From an uncultured Lachnospiraceae bacterium (GTDB lineage Bacteria; Bacillota; Clostridia; Lachnospirales; Lachnospiraceae): DNA of 64,000 nucleotides. Each line of letters starts with the position of its first letter. The stretch's first letter is position 1. The notes under the pieces were generated by a model, which saw only the letters and a list, made by a program, of their open reading frames with translations, was not told the DNA's origin and did no database searches. The stretch lies in assembly GCA_934317005.1 (NCBI GenBank), contig CAKREB010000005.1:124001-188000 (forward strand), in the 5' to 3' direction. Position numbers and translations under genes: made by a program. Positions 44,837 through 53,025 of the stretch are shown piece by piece.

Positions 44837-46333
44837 ATGGAGCAGATATGCATTGGAGGACAGGAGACACAGGCAATGGAAAAAAGAAAGAGTGGACAGA
44901 GCAAATTATATGCTGCCATGCTAAAGATTGGTTTTATTGGTTTTGGTGGCGGCAGTGCATTGATTCCGGTTATTGAGCAGGAAGTGGTAGATCAGCAGAA
45001 GCTGGTTTCTAAGGAGGATTATGATAAGGATGTGATCGTAGCAAGTATCACACCGGGGGCTCTTCCGATGGAGATTGCGGCCGGAATTGGAAAACAGTGT
45101 TATGGCATCAAAGGAATGTTTGGTGCTGCCCTTGCAATGTCTTTTCCGGGTGCGTTATTGACACTTTTGTTTCTTACGGTGCTCAATGCGGTAGAAAATG
45201 TTGCTCTGCATCAGATTTCTTTTTTGTCGATCGGACTTACGGCATTTATATCCTGCATGCTGACAGGTTATATCATCAAGACGATAAAGGAAGCATTTCA
45301 TGCTACAAGACGGCAGGCGGTTTTTACAGTATCTCTTATTGTTGGTGTTATCATTTTAACAATCGGAAAAAGCCTGTATCAGATGCTTGGACTAAACATG
45401 GAACCAGTGTTTGCCCTTTCTACCATTCAGGTACTTGCACTGGCATTTTTTATTGTATTTTATACAAGAGGTGTCTTTAATCTGGTTAATATTCCGGTCA
45501 CGGCTGTACTTGTAGCATTATTCTTATGCTCACATGGCAATATGCATCTGATACAGAATAAATGGGTAGATCTGGCAGTCAATACGGCAATGATCGCTTT
45601 GGCGTCCTGGGGATTTTTAAGAAGCTTGTTTCAGGAAGAAACTAAAAAGGTGTCCGGAAAAAAGCTAGGCAGAGAAGTTGGCAGTTGGATTTTATTTGCG
45701 GTAATATGTGCTTTGCCGGCACTCTGGGTGACAAAGGACAGTCTGTTTTTTATGCTTCGCGGTATCTTTTCTTCTCTGATCTCTTTTGGTGGAGGAGATG
45801 CGTACCTGATCGTAGCGGATGGTCTGATGGTAGATACCGGAATGATCACAGAAGATATTTTTTATGGAAAGATCGTACCGATGGTAAATCTTTTGCCGGG
45901 TTCCATCTTATGTAAGACTTTGACCGGTATAGGATATTATATCGGATATGCTGTAGGAAACAGTCATATTAACGGGGTTTTTCTGGCAATTTTGGGATAT
46001 GCAAGCAGTGTGGCAGCCTCCGGTGGAGTGTTCTGCCTGGGACATTATGTATTCCAGAGATTTAAGAATTTAAATATTTTTCTTCTATTATCCAAAATGA
46101 TCAAACCAATCATCTCAGGACTTTTGGTTACAGTTATCCTGTCGCTGATACGTCAGAGCGCAGCAGTAGAAGTGTCAGCCGGCATGGGAGCAGGTGCTTC
46201 TCTTGGCGTGATGCTTGTAACCTATTTAATTGGTATGACATTAATATGGAAGAAGAAATGCTCCAATGCCGTTGTTGTAGGCACATCAGCCGTATTTTCA
46301 CTGATTGCATGCAACATACTGGCTTTGCTGTAA
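44837..46333 (+). CDS. CHR (chromate) family transporter, two-domain
   Basis: 498 residues from ATG 44837 (CAGGAG 9 bases upstream); ATG 44786, 44828 and 44876 are alternatives in the same frame. Two homologous CHR halves: F-G-G-G-S-A-L-I-P-V-I-E near the start and S-F-G-G-G-D-A-Y-L-I-V-A in the second half, each with P-G-A/S motifs, in about ten membrane helices. CHR proteins move chromate, a sulfate analogue. Next to sulfate-activation genes this one may import sulfate; no other sulfate transporter is seen here. Substrate is inference. Confidence 0.88.
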   Translation: MEQICIGGQETQAMEKRKSGQSKLYAAMLKIGFIGFGGGSALIPVIEQEVVDQQKLVSKEDYDKDVIVASITPGALPMEIAAGIGKQCYGIKGMFGAALAMSFPGALLTLLFLTVLNAVENVALHQISFLSIGLTAFISCMLTGYIIKTIKEAFHATRRQAVFTVSLIVGVIILTIGKSLYQMLGLNMEPVFALSTIQVLALAFFIVFYTRGVFNLVNIPVTAVLVALFLCSHGNMHLIQNKWVDLAVNTAMIALASWGFLRSLFQEETKKVSGKKLGREVGSWILFAVICALPALWVTKDSLFFMLRGIFSSLISFGGGDAYLIVADGLMVDTGMITEDIFYGKIVPMVNLLPGSILCKTLTGIGYYIGYAVGNSHINGVFLAILGYASSVAASGGVFCLGHYVFQRFKNLNIFLLLSKMIKPIISGLLVTVILSLIRQSAAVEVSAGMGAGASLGVMLVTYLIGMTLIWKKKCSNAVVVGTSAVFSLIACNILALL

Positions 46334-46401
46334 TATAACAGTAATACATTTAATCCGCAAAGAAATGTCAAAAAGACACGCGGTTTCATATGGAAAAGGG
46401 T

Positions 46402-46434
46402 AAAAGAGAGTGCTCACACAAGCATTCTCTTTTT
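46402..46434 (+). terminator. Terminator after the CHR transporter
   Basis: Stem AAAAGAGAGTGCT with AGCATTCTCTTTT, one G-T wobble, ending in a T run. The rest of the gap to 46797 holds a promoter (46568) and a long leader. Confidence 0.85.
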
Positions 46435-46567
46435 GATTTATAGGAAACTCTTTCTTGCGTTATAGGAAACCTATCAAAACATGGCGTTTCTTTTAAAACC
46501 ATTGTATGAAGTGCACATAAAATAAAAGTTATAAGTATGAAAATTGTGTAAAATGCAATATAAGCTA

Positions 46568-46595
46568 TTGAAAAACAGAAGATATATAGTATAAT
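46568..46595 (+). promoter_or_regulatory. Promoter of the iron alcohol dehydrogenase gene
   Basis: TTGAAA (46568-46573), 16-base spacer, perfect TATAAT (46590-46595). It implies a leader of about 195 bases. The leader contains a small hairpin TGTCT/AGACA followed by TTTTCTTCTT near 46735-46755, which could be an attenuator; no known riboswitch is recognised. Confidence 0.65.
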
Positions 46596-46797
46596 ATAAC
46601 TATAAGTTTTGGAAAGTTCAGTAGAAAAATATAAAATAATACTAACTTGATACTTTTATCATAACGGTATGCTTGAAGTTGTTATGCGATTGAAACCCTT
46701 ATAATTTTATTTTTGGCATAAAGCTTGTCTGTTAAAGACAGTGTTTTCTTCTTAGGCATAGAGTTATGAATTACTACAAAAGGAGGCTTTTTAATTT

Positions 46798-47946
46798 ATG
46801 GTGAACAGATTTATATTAAACGAAACTTCGTATCATGGAGCACATGCAATCGAAAGTATTGCAGATGAGGCAAAGGCAAGGGGATTTCAGAAAGCATTTG
46901 TATGTTCTGATCCGGATCTCGTAAAGTTTGGAGTAACCAAGAAGGTATTGGATGTATTGGAGAAGAGCGGACTGGCATATGAATTATATTCTAACATTAA
47001 GCCAAATCCAACGATTGAAAATGTACAGACAGGTGTAGAAGCTTTTAAAAATGCAAAGACAGATTATCTGATTGCTATTGGTGGTGGTTCTTCTATGGAC
47101 ACAGCAAAGGCAATCGGTATTATTATCAATAATCCGGAATTTGCAGATGTACGCAGTCTGGAAGGTGTTGCTGATACAAAGAATAAAGCTGTTCCGATTT
47201 TTGCAGTACCAACAACAGCAGGTACGGCAGCAGAGGTAACGATTAACTATGTTATTACAGATGCAGAGAAAAACCGTAAGATGGTCTGCGTAGATCCACA
47301 TGATATTCCGGTTGTTGCATTTATTGATCCGGACATGATGTCATCTATGCCGAAGGGATTAACGGCAGCTACAGGTATGGATGCTCTGACACATGCGATT
47401 GAAGGTTATATTACAGCAGGTGCATGGGAGTTATCTGATATGTTCCATCTGAAAGCAATAGAGATTATATCACGTTCCCTTCGTGGAGCGGTGGATAACA
47501 CACCGGAAGGCCGGGAAGGCATGGCTCTTGGTCAGTATGTTGCCGGCATGGGATTTTCCAATGTAGGTCTTGGAATCGTTCATTCTATGGCACATCCTTT
47601 GGGTGCATTGTATGATACACCACATGGTGTTGCCAATGCGATCATTTTACCTACTGTCATGGAATACAATGCAGATGCTACAGGTGAGAAGTATCGTGAT
47701 ATTGCCAAAGCAATGGGTGTAGAAGGCACGGAAAAGATGTCACAGGAAGAGTATCGCAAGGCAGCAGTAGATGCTGTAAAGCAGCTTTCAAAGGATGTTG
47801 GAATTCCGGCTGACTTAAAAGAAATCGTAAAGAAAGAGGATATTCCGTTCCTTGCACAGTCTGCTTATGATGATGCCTGCAGACCGGGTAATCCAAAGGA
47901 AACATCTGTAGAGGATATTACAAAGTTATATGAAAGCTTGATCTAA
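46798..47946 (+). CDS. Iron-containing alcohol dehydrogenase (lactaldehyde reductase type)
   Basis: 382 residues, group III metal alcohol dehydrogenase. NAD-binding motif G-G-G-S-S-M-D-T-A-K, metal-ligand segment M-D-A-L-T-H-A-I-E-G-Y, and H-S-M-A-H-P-L-G-A-L-Y-D-T-P-H-G with His ligands. Most like lactaldehyde/1,2-propanediol oxidoreductase FucO. It is a lone gene with its own promoter and long leader. The substrate may be lactaldehyde, ethanol or 1,3-propanediol; sequence alone does not decide. AGGAGG is 11 bases from the ATG. Confidence 0.92.
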   Translation: MVNRFILNETSYHGAHAIESIADEAKARGFQKAFVCSDPDLVKFGVTKKVLDVLEKSGLAYELYSNIKPNPTIENVQTGVEAFKNAKTDYLIAIGGGSSMDTAKAIGIIINNPEFADVRSLEGVADTKNKAVPIFAVPTTAGTAAEVTINYVITDAEKNRKMVCVDPHDIPVVAFIDPDMMSSMPKGLTAATGMDALTHAIEGYITAGAWELSDMFHLKAIEIISRSLRGAVDNTPEGREGMALGQYVAGMGFSNVGLGIVHSMAHPLGALYDTPHGVANAIILPTVMEYNADATGEKYRDIAKAMGVEGTEKMSQEEYRKAAVDAVKQLSKDVGIPADLKEIVKKEDIPFLAQSAYDDACRPGNPKETSVEDITKLYESLI

Positions 47947-47968
47947 GCTTTACGCAATAACAGGATAG

Positions 47969-48044
47969 ACAGCTATTTGCGGAAAATGTTGCTGCTTGCA
48001 GATAAATCTGTGACAGAAAGTTTAATACTGCAAATAGCTGTTTT
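47969..48044 (+). terminator. Structured 3' region after the alcohol dehydrogenase, probable terminator
   Basis: Perfect 12-base arms ACAGCTATTTGC (47969-47980) and GCAAATAGCTGT (48030-48041) with a 49-base loop that contains a smaller hairpin (GCAGAT/ATCTGT), followed by TTTT. The loop is unusually large for a terminator. Confidence 0.55.
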
Positions 48045-48131
48045 GCTATGTAAAATAGCAGGCTTTCAAAGAAGATCAGCAGCATGAATGTTATGTTTTT
48101 TAAAAAAAATTAAAAATATTGAAAAAAGTAC

Positions 48132-48160
48132 TTGCATTTTCAAAAAAAGTGTCATATAAT
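48132..48160 (+). promoter_or_regulatory. tRNA-Arg promoter
   Basis: TTGCAT (48132-48137), 17-base spacer, perfect TATAAT (48155-48160), 40 bases before the tRNA. Confidence 0.85.
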
Positions 48161-48200
48161 ATAACTCGTTCGGTGCTTGAGAGCAAACGAACAAAAGAAT

Positions 48201-48274
<74 letters not shown>

Positions 48275-48280
48275 TATTAT

Positions 48281-48316
48281 AAATCGCTAAACAGATTTTG
48301 TTTAGCGATTTTTTTT
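48281..48316 (+). terminator. Terminator of tRNA-Arg
   Basis: Perfect 12-base arms AAATCGCTAAAC (48281-48292) and GTTTAGCGATTT (48300-48311), then more T. Confidence 0.9.
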
Positions 48317-48338
48317 ATAGGAAACAAAAGTTTCCGGC

Positions 48339-48367
48339 TTGACAGGGGAGGTCGGGTGTTATAGACT
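48339..48367 (+). promoter_or_regulatory. Promoter of the blaI/M56 operon
   Basis: Perfect TTGACA (48339-48344), 17-base spacer, TAGACT (48362-48367). The weak -10 just before a BlaI-like operator fits a repressed promoter. Confidence 0.65.
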
Positions 48368-48368
48368 A

Positions 48369-48398
48369 ATATCAGGATGATAATTATAGACCTGATAT
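48369..48398 (+). promoter_or_regulatory. Candidate BlaI operator
   Basis: Inverted arms ATATCAGG (48369-48376) and CCTGATAT (48391-48398), directly after the -10 box. The stretch ATAGAC occurs twice (48361 and 48386). Likely autorepression site. Confidence 0.5.
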
Positions 48399-48412
48399 GG
48401 AGGAGAGAAAAC

Positions 48413-48772
48413 ATGAGTTTTAAGCTTTGCGATAGCGATTTTTATTTTATGAAAGTGGTGTGGGAGGCAGAGCCGGTCAATTCCGGAAAACTGGTGCAGC
48501 TGTGCAGTGAGAAGCTTGGCTGGAAGAAGTCTACGACGTATACGATGATCAAGAAAATGAGCCAAAAGGGATTTTTGAAAAATGAAAATGCAACGGTTAC
48601 GTCCTTGATTTCTAAGCAGGAAGTGGAGAAGCAGGAAAGTGATTATTTTGTAGAGAGAACATTTGAGGGGTCTTTACCTGGTTTTTTAGCTGCATTCATG
48701 AAGGGCAGGACTATTTCAGAACAAGAGGCAGAAGAATTAAAGCAGATGATCGAATCATATAAGGAGGGGTGA
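48413..48772 (+). CDS. BlaI/MecI family repressor
   Basis: 119 residues from ATG 48413 (GGAGGAG upstream); a frame from 48377 adds 12 unsupported residues. Winged helix with the BlaI pattern (W-K-K-S-T-T-Y-T-M-I-K-K-M) and a dimerisation helix at the C-terminus. It sits just before an M56 peptidase sensor, the standard BlaI-BlaR1 pair. BlaI is cleaved after the sensor is triggered, which frees the promoter. Confidence 0.93.
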   Translation: MSFKLCDSDFYFMKVVWEAEPVNSGKLVQLCSEKLGWKKSTTYTMIKKMSQKGFLKNENATVTSLISKQEVEKQESDYFVERTFEGSLPGFLAAFMKGRTISEQEAEELKQMIESYKEG

Positions 48773-48775
48773 TCT

Positions 48776-50845
48776 ATGGAGTGGGTGATGCTTTTGTTTG
48801 AATGGATAGTAAAAAGCAGTCTGCTGGTGATTCCGGTGGTGCTTATGATCTGTATATTGCGACTGGGAATCCGTCGGATATCGAGTGCACTTATGTGCTG
48901 CCTTTGGCTTGTTGTATGGATACGTCTGATCTGTCCGGTTCAGCTGCCGCTTTCTGTTTTACCGGCAGCTTTTGAAGGAAATCGTGTGACGGAATTTACG
49001 GAAGATGCATTTCAAAATACATCGGACAGTAGCAGAAATATTAAAAATGCTGAAGAAAAGACTGTAGTATCTAAGCAAAAACAGGAAGCGTTAAAAGATA
49101 CAGAGCAGACGGATTCTGCTAAGTCAACACAGGTGATTTCTCGGACAGGAAAAACAGGGAAGCCATATCACTTCTCAACAATGCAGCTTTTGTGTATGGT
49201 ATGGCTGTCTGGAATTGTAGCATTGGTCGTATATCAACTGGCAGCGTCTGTGCGGCTTCATCGCCGACTTCGCTTTGCTGTGCGCAGAGAGGACGGCGTT
49301 TATCTGTCTGACCGGATTTCAAGCGCTTTTGTAGTCGGAGGAATCTGCACCAGAATTTATCTGCCGTTTGGAATGTCATCAGAAGAGGAAGAGTATATTT
49401 TGGCACATGAGAGAGCACATGGAAAGCGTCATGATCCATTGCTTAAAAAAATCTGTTTTGCAATCTGTATCATATACTGGTTCCATCCGCTTGTGTGGCT
49501 GGCATATCTGCTTTTATGCAATGACATGGAGCTGGCTTGTGATGAAATAGTATTGAAAGATATATCTTACGAGGAAAGAAAAAAGTATGCTCTGCTATTG
49601 TTACAGTTTGCCAGCACTTCGGAAAAATCGATTCCGGCCTATCAGGTACAATTTGGAAAGAATGCGACGAAATACCGCATCCGTCATAGTATGTTCTATC
49701 GGAAAGCGGGAAGTGGCATGCTGTTAACCGGTATATTTGTAGCACTTTTTACAGCTGTTTTGTGTATGTCAGGCAGATGGGACAGCATTACACCGATGAA
49801 GCGGGGAGGAAACTATACAAAGCAGGTGCAAGACCTGTATGACCAGAGGGTTGCGGATGGAGAGAAAATTTCAGAAAAGGAAAAGCTTCAAAAGATAGAT
49901 GAATTGTTAGGAAGTGTCATTTCAGAGGATTTTGGAACATATACTTTTCAGATAATCGGGACGAAGGATGAATTACTGCGCATTACGTTTGACCGATGGA
50001 TCGTTCGTCCGGACAGTATGAGAAAAAAGGCAGCTGATTATTCTGCTTTGCTGTTGGCATTGATGCCGAAGACAAAAGTGATTCAGTGGAACTATCAAGA
50101 GGTTCAGTATAAGGCAACGACAAAGACGGTCAATCTGCAGTTTGACTGGAACAGACTGCAGGATAGTGAGTGTGGAGATTCTGGATTAGCAGGGGCAATT
50201 GCCGGAGCAAATAGAAAGGACTATGAAATTAGCGCATCTGCCCTGCAGCTTCTAGTCAATCAACTGACATATTGCGAATTTGGGAAGAATCTTCCGAAGA
50301 AAAAGGTGTTAAAGCCGGCTGATCAGGAAAACATGCAAAAGGAACTTGGCAGCCTGCCGAGAAGCCATCGGGAGATCTGCAAGCGGACGGATATGTACAT
50401 AGAAGCATCGAAGTATTCTCTGCCAGACAGCAGTGCAATCCGTAAAAAGCAGAAGAAGCTGTGGCAGGAGTTTCAGGAGAAAACCAAAAAAGGAGAGACA
50501 GCCTCGATCATCATCGGTTCCTACAATGTACTGACAGAGCTAAAGGACGATGAGAAGGGTTCTGCAGCGTATTGCTATCTGTGGTATGATGGCAAACAAT
50601 ATACCGCGGTCTATGATTTTTTGAAAAAGGGAGGCAATGACAGCTTTTCCAATGCGACAGGAAAGTATCTGGAAGATGACGTCTGGGACGAAACCGGAGT
50701 CAAGCTTCATTACTATTTTATCAGTGATGATAATTCTGTCAGCAGCAGAGACTGTGAGTTCAGTGGTATATATGCCGGAACAGACGGAAAAGATCCGCTG
50801 CCGATGGTAAACTATAGTCCGATTTTACAGGATGCGGTCAAGTAA
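48776..50845 (+). CDS. BlaR1/MecR1-like M56 metallopeptidase sensor
   Basis: 689 residues. N-terminal membrane helices (residues about 5-60, and one near 130-150), cytoplasmic zinc protease with H-E-R-A-H at His211 and a downstream E-L-A-C-D-E, a further membrane helix near 320, and a long C-terminal extracytoplasmic domain of about 340 residues. The C-terminal part does not show a penicillin-binding S-x-x-K fold I can identify, so the signal may be something other than beta-lactam. It is probably co-transcribed with blaI (3-base gap). Confidence 0.88.
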   Translation: MEWVMLLFEWIVKSSLLVIPVVLMICILRLGIRRISSALMCCLWLVVWIRLICPVQLPLSVLPAAFEGNRVTEFTEDAFQNTSDSSRNIKNAEEKTVVSKQKQEALKDTEQTDSAKSTQVISRTGKTGKPYHFSTMQLLCMVWLSGIVALVVYQLAASVRLHRRLRFAVRREDGVYLSDRISSAFVVGGICTRIYLPFGMSSEEEEYILAHERAHGKRHDPLLKKICFAICIIYWFHPLVWLAYLLLCNDMELACDEIVLKDISYEERKKYALLLLQFASTSEKSIPAYQVQFGKNATKYRIRHSMFYRKAGSGMLLTGIFVALFTAVLCMSGRWDSITPMKRGGNYTKQVQDLYDQRVADGEKISEKEKLQKIDELLGSVISEDFGTYTFQIIGTKDELLRITFDRWIVRPDSMRKKAADYSALLLALMPKTKVIQWNYQEVQYKATTKTVNLQFDWNRLQDSECGDSGLAGAIAGANRKDYEISASALQLLVNQLTYCEFGKNLPKKKVLKPADQENMQKELGSLPRSHREICKRTDMYIEASKYSLPDSSAIRKKQKKLWQEFQEKTKKGETASIIIGSYNVLTELKDDEKGSAAYCYLWYDGKQYTAVYDFLKKGGNDSFSNATGKYLEDDVWDETGVKLHYYFISDDNSVSSRDCEFSGIYAGTDGKDPLPMVNYSPILQDAVK

Positions 50846-50900
50846 AAAGATTTTGTACTGGTATTATGAAATAATAAGCGGAAAATTGGCGGGAAGCGAC

Positions 50901-50963
50901 AGGAGAATGAGCAGATATTCTGTTATCAGAAAAAGGTAACAGGATGCTGTCATTCTCCTTTTT
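50901..50963 (+). terminator. Terminator after the M56 gene
   Basis: Long stem starting AGGAGAATGA, pairing with TCATTCTCCT, with inner TGTTA/TAACA arms, ending in a T run. Confidence 0.8.
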
Positions 50964-50974
50964 CTTTGTTAGCG

Positions 50975-51003
50975 TTGCAATAAAAATTTGTGTATGCTAT
51001 GAT
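50975..51003 (+). promoter_or_regulatory. murB operon promoter
   Basis: TTGCAA (50975-50980), 17-base spacer ending in TGC, TATGAT (50998-51003). Confidence 0.7.
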
Positions 51004-51065
51004 TGATAGAAGTATGAAAAAATGGGCATGAATAAGAGCAGTAAGATAGATGGAGGGGAAGGATT

Positions 51066-52067
51066 TTGTTTCAGATAGAACAATTGTATCAAAAAGCAGG
51101 AAAAGAAAATGTACTTTGCGAAGAGCCGTTGTCAAAGCATACAACATTTCGGATCGGAGGAAACGCAAAGTATTTTGTTACGCCTGATTTTATAGAAGAT
51201 TTTGTAGAAATAGTATCTTACGTCAGACAGGAAAAGATGCCATATTTCATTATGGGAAATGGAAGCAATCTTTTGGCGTATGACAAAGGATATGATGGTG
51301 TGATTCTTTCGACCCATAAAACAGGAAAAAAAGAGAACGTGGAAGCGGAGGGAAAAACACCGATCGATGCATGCTATATCATGCAGCCGGGTGATCCTTT
51401 GCGGGAATCCTTTGCAAAGCAGGTAAAGGACACCGGGCTTTTGGAAAAAACACTTGTCTTTGCAGGCAGCGGAATCATGCTTTCGGTGCTGGCAGGCAAA
51501 GTGGCAAAGGAATCTCTGACAGGATTTGAGTTTGCAGGTGGGATTCCGGGAACACTTGGTGGCGCTGTGACTATGAATGCAGGCGCATACGGCGGTGAGA
51601 TTAAGGATTGTATTCTTGGGGCAATGGTTTTTTTGCCGGATAATACGCAAAAGTATCTGACAAGAGAGGAGTTGCAGCTAGGGTATCGCAGCAGCCGCGT
51701 CCAGAGGGAAGAACTTCTGGTGTTGTGGGCACTTTTTGCATTTGACCGTGGAAATGTCACGGAAATTGAAAACACGATGCGGGAACTGAATCAAAGACGA
51801 AGAGAGAAGCAGCCGTTACAATATGGAAGCGCAGGAAGTACCTTTAAGCGTCCTGAGGGACATTTTGCCGGAAAGCTGATTGAGGATGCAGGGCTAAAGG
51901 GATACCGTGTAGGGGATGTGATGGTTTCAGATAAGCATTGCGGTTTTGTCGTGAATGTTGGTGATGGAACATACGACGAGGCAAGACAGGTGATTGAGCA
52001 TGTGCAAAAAACAGTTCAGGAAAAGTTTGGAGTATGGCTCGAAACAGAGGTGAAACTGATTCAATAA
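51066..52067 (+). CDS. murB: UDP-N-acetylenolpyruvoylglucosamine reductase
   Basis: FAD enzyme that makes UDP-MurNAc in peptidoglycan synthesis. 333 residues from a TTG (51066; GGAGG about 8 bases upstream). FAD motifs T-T-F-R-I-G-G, G-N-G-S-N-L-L, G-I-P-G-T-L-G-G-A and the C-terminal S-A-G-S-T-F-K-R-P with the catalytic Ser. It carries an extra segment of about 35 residues (about 85-125, rich in polar residues) absent from typical type-II MurB. First gene of murB-rapZ-whiA-crh. Confidence 0.94.
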   Translation: MFQIEQLYQKAGKENVLCEEPLSKHTTFRIGGNAKYFVTPDFIEDFVEIVSYVRQEKMPYFIMGNGSNLLAYDKGYDGVILSTHKTGKKENVEAEGKTPIDACYIMQPGDPLRESFAKQVKDTGLLEKTLVFAGSGIMLSVLAGKVAKESLTGFEFAGGIPGTLGGAVTMNAGAYGGEIKDCILGAMVFLPDNTQKYLTREELQLGYRSSRVQREELLVLWALFAFDRGNVTEIENTMRELNQRRREKQPLQYGSAGSTFKRPEGHFAGKLIEDAGLKGYRVGDVMVSDKHCGFVVNVGDGTYDEARQVIEHVQKTVQEKFGVWLETEVKLIQ

Positions 52068-52126
52068 AAAAGGGCACCGCCATATTTTATGCAGTAAAGT
52101 TACGACAGAAGAAAGGCTGGTTTGAT

Positions 52127-53005
52127 ATGATTCGATTTGTGATAGTGACAGGGATGTCAGGTGCAGGAAGAAGTTCCGTATTAAAAATGTTAGAGGATAT
52201 GGGATATTTTTGTATTGATAATCTTCCGGTAAGACTGATTCCTAAATTAACAAAGGTATTTATTGGTGAGAGAAAGTCCATTGATCGTGTAGCACTTGGA
52301 ATTGATATCAGAAATCTACAGGGATTGTCTGAGCTTGGCGATATTCTGGAGGCGATGAAGGAAGCGGGATATCGTTATGAAATTCTATTTTTGGAAGCAG
52401 ACAGCAATGTGTTGATCAAACGATACAAAGAAACAAGGCGAAATCATCCGCTGGCATTGCAGGGAAGAGTAGATAAAGCAATCGAGGCAGAAAGAAAAGA
52501 ACTGGCACCGATCAAGCAGCGTGCAGACTATATCTTAGATACCAGCCATATGCTGATCCGTGATCTGAAGCAGGAGATTGATAAAATTTTTTTGGAAACA
52601 ACAGAATATCAAAACTTTTTTGTGACGATTTTGTCCTTTGGATTTAAATATGGGATACCGGAGGATTCCGATCTTGTCTTTGATGTGCGTTTTCTGCCAA
52701 ATCCGTATTATGTGCCGGAGTTAAAACCCATGACGGGAAATGACAGGGAAGTCTATGAGTATGTTCTGACATCAGAGCAGGCAGGCATCTTTTTAAAGCA
52801 GCTGTATGAGATGGTTGAGTTTTTAATCCCTAACTATATTATAGAAGGAAAAAATCAACTTGTCATCAGTATCGGATGTACCGGTGGAAAGCATCGTTCG
52901 GTTACGATTGCCAATGCACTGGCAAAGAAGATGCAGGAGCTGCCGTACAGCTTAAAGGTAGAGCATCGTGATATTGCAAAGGATGCCATACGAAAAGGCG
53001 AGTAA
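52127..53005 (+). CDS. rapZ: RNase adapter protein RapZ (YvcJ)
   Basis: 292 residues from ATG 52127; the frame is open further upstream into murB but lacks a ribosome site there. P-loop G-M-S-G-A-G-R-S-S near the N-terminus and the conserved C-terminal S-I-G-C-T-G-G-K-H-R-S-V with basic residues. In E. coli it guides GlmZ RNA to RNase E; in Firmicutes it is a nucleotide-binding protein linked to amino-sugar and competence control. In Bacillus subtilis it sits with yvcK and yvcL (whiA). Confidence 0.94.
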   Translation: MIRFVIVTGMSGAGRSSVLKMLEDMGYFCIDNLPVRLIPKLTKVFIGERKSIDRVALGIDIRNLQGLSELGDILEAMKEAGYRYEILFLEADSNVLIKRYKETRRNHPLALQGRVDKAIEAERKELAPIKQRADYILDTSHMLIRDLKQEIDKIFLETTEYQNFFVTILSFGFKYGIPEDSDLVFDVRFLPNPYYVPELKPMTGNDREVYEYVLTSEQAGIFLKQLYEMVEFLIPNYIIEGKNQLVISIGCTGGKHRSVTIANALAKKMQELPYSLKVEHRDIAKDAIRKGE

Positions 53006-53025
53006 GAAATGGAATGAGGATAAAT

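Noticed and set aside
46596..46797. Known riboswitch in the alcohol dehydrogenase leader
   Set aside because: No conserved core of a known class (TPP, SAM, FMN, cobalamin, T-box) was recognised.
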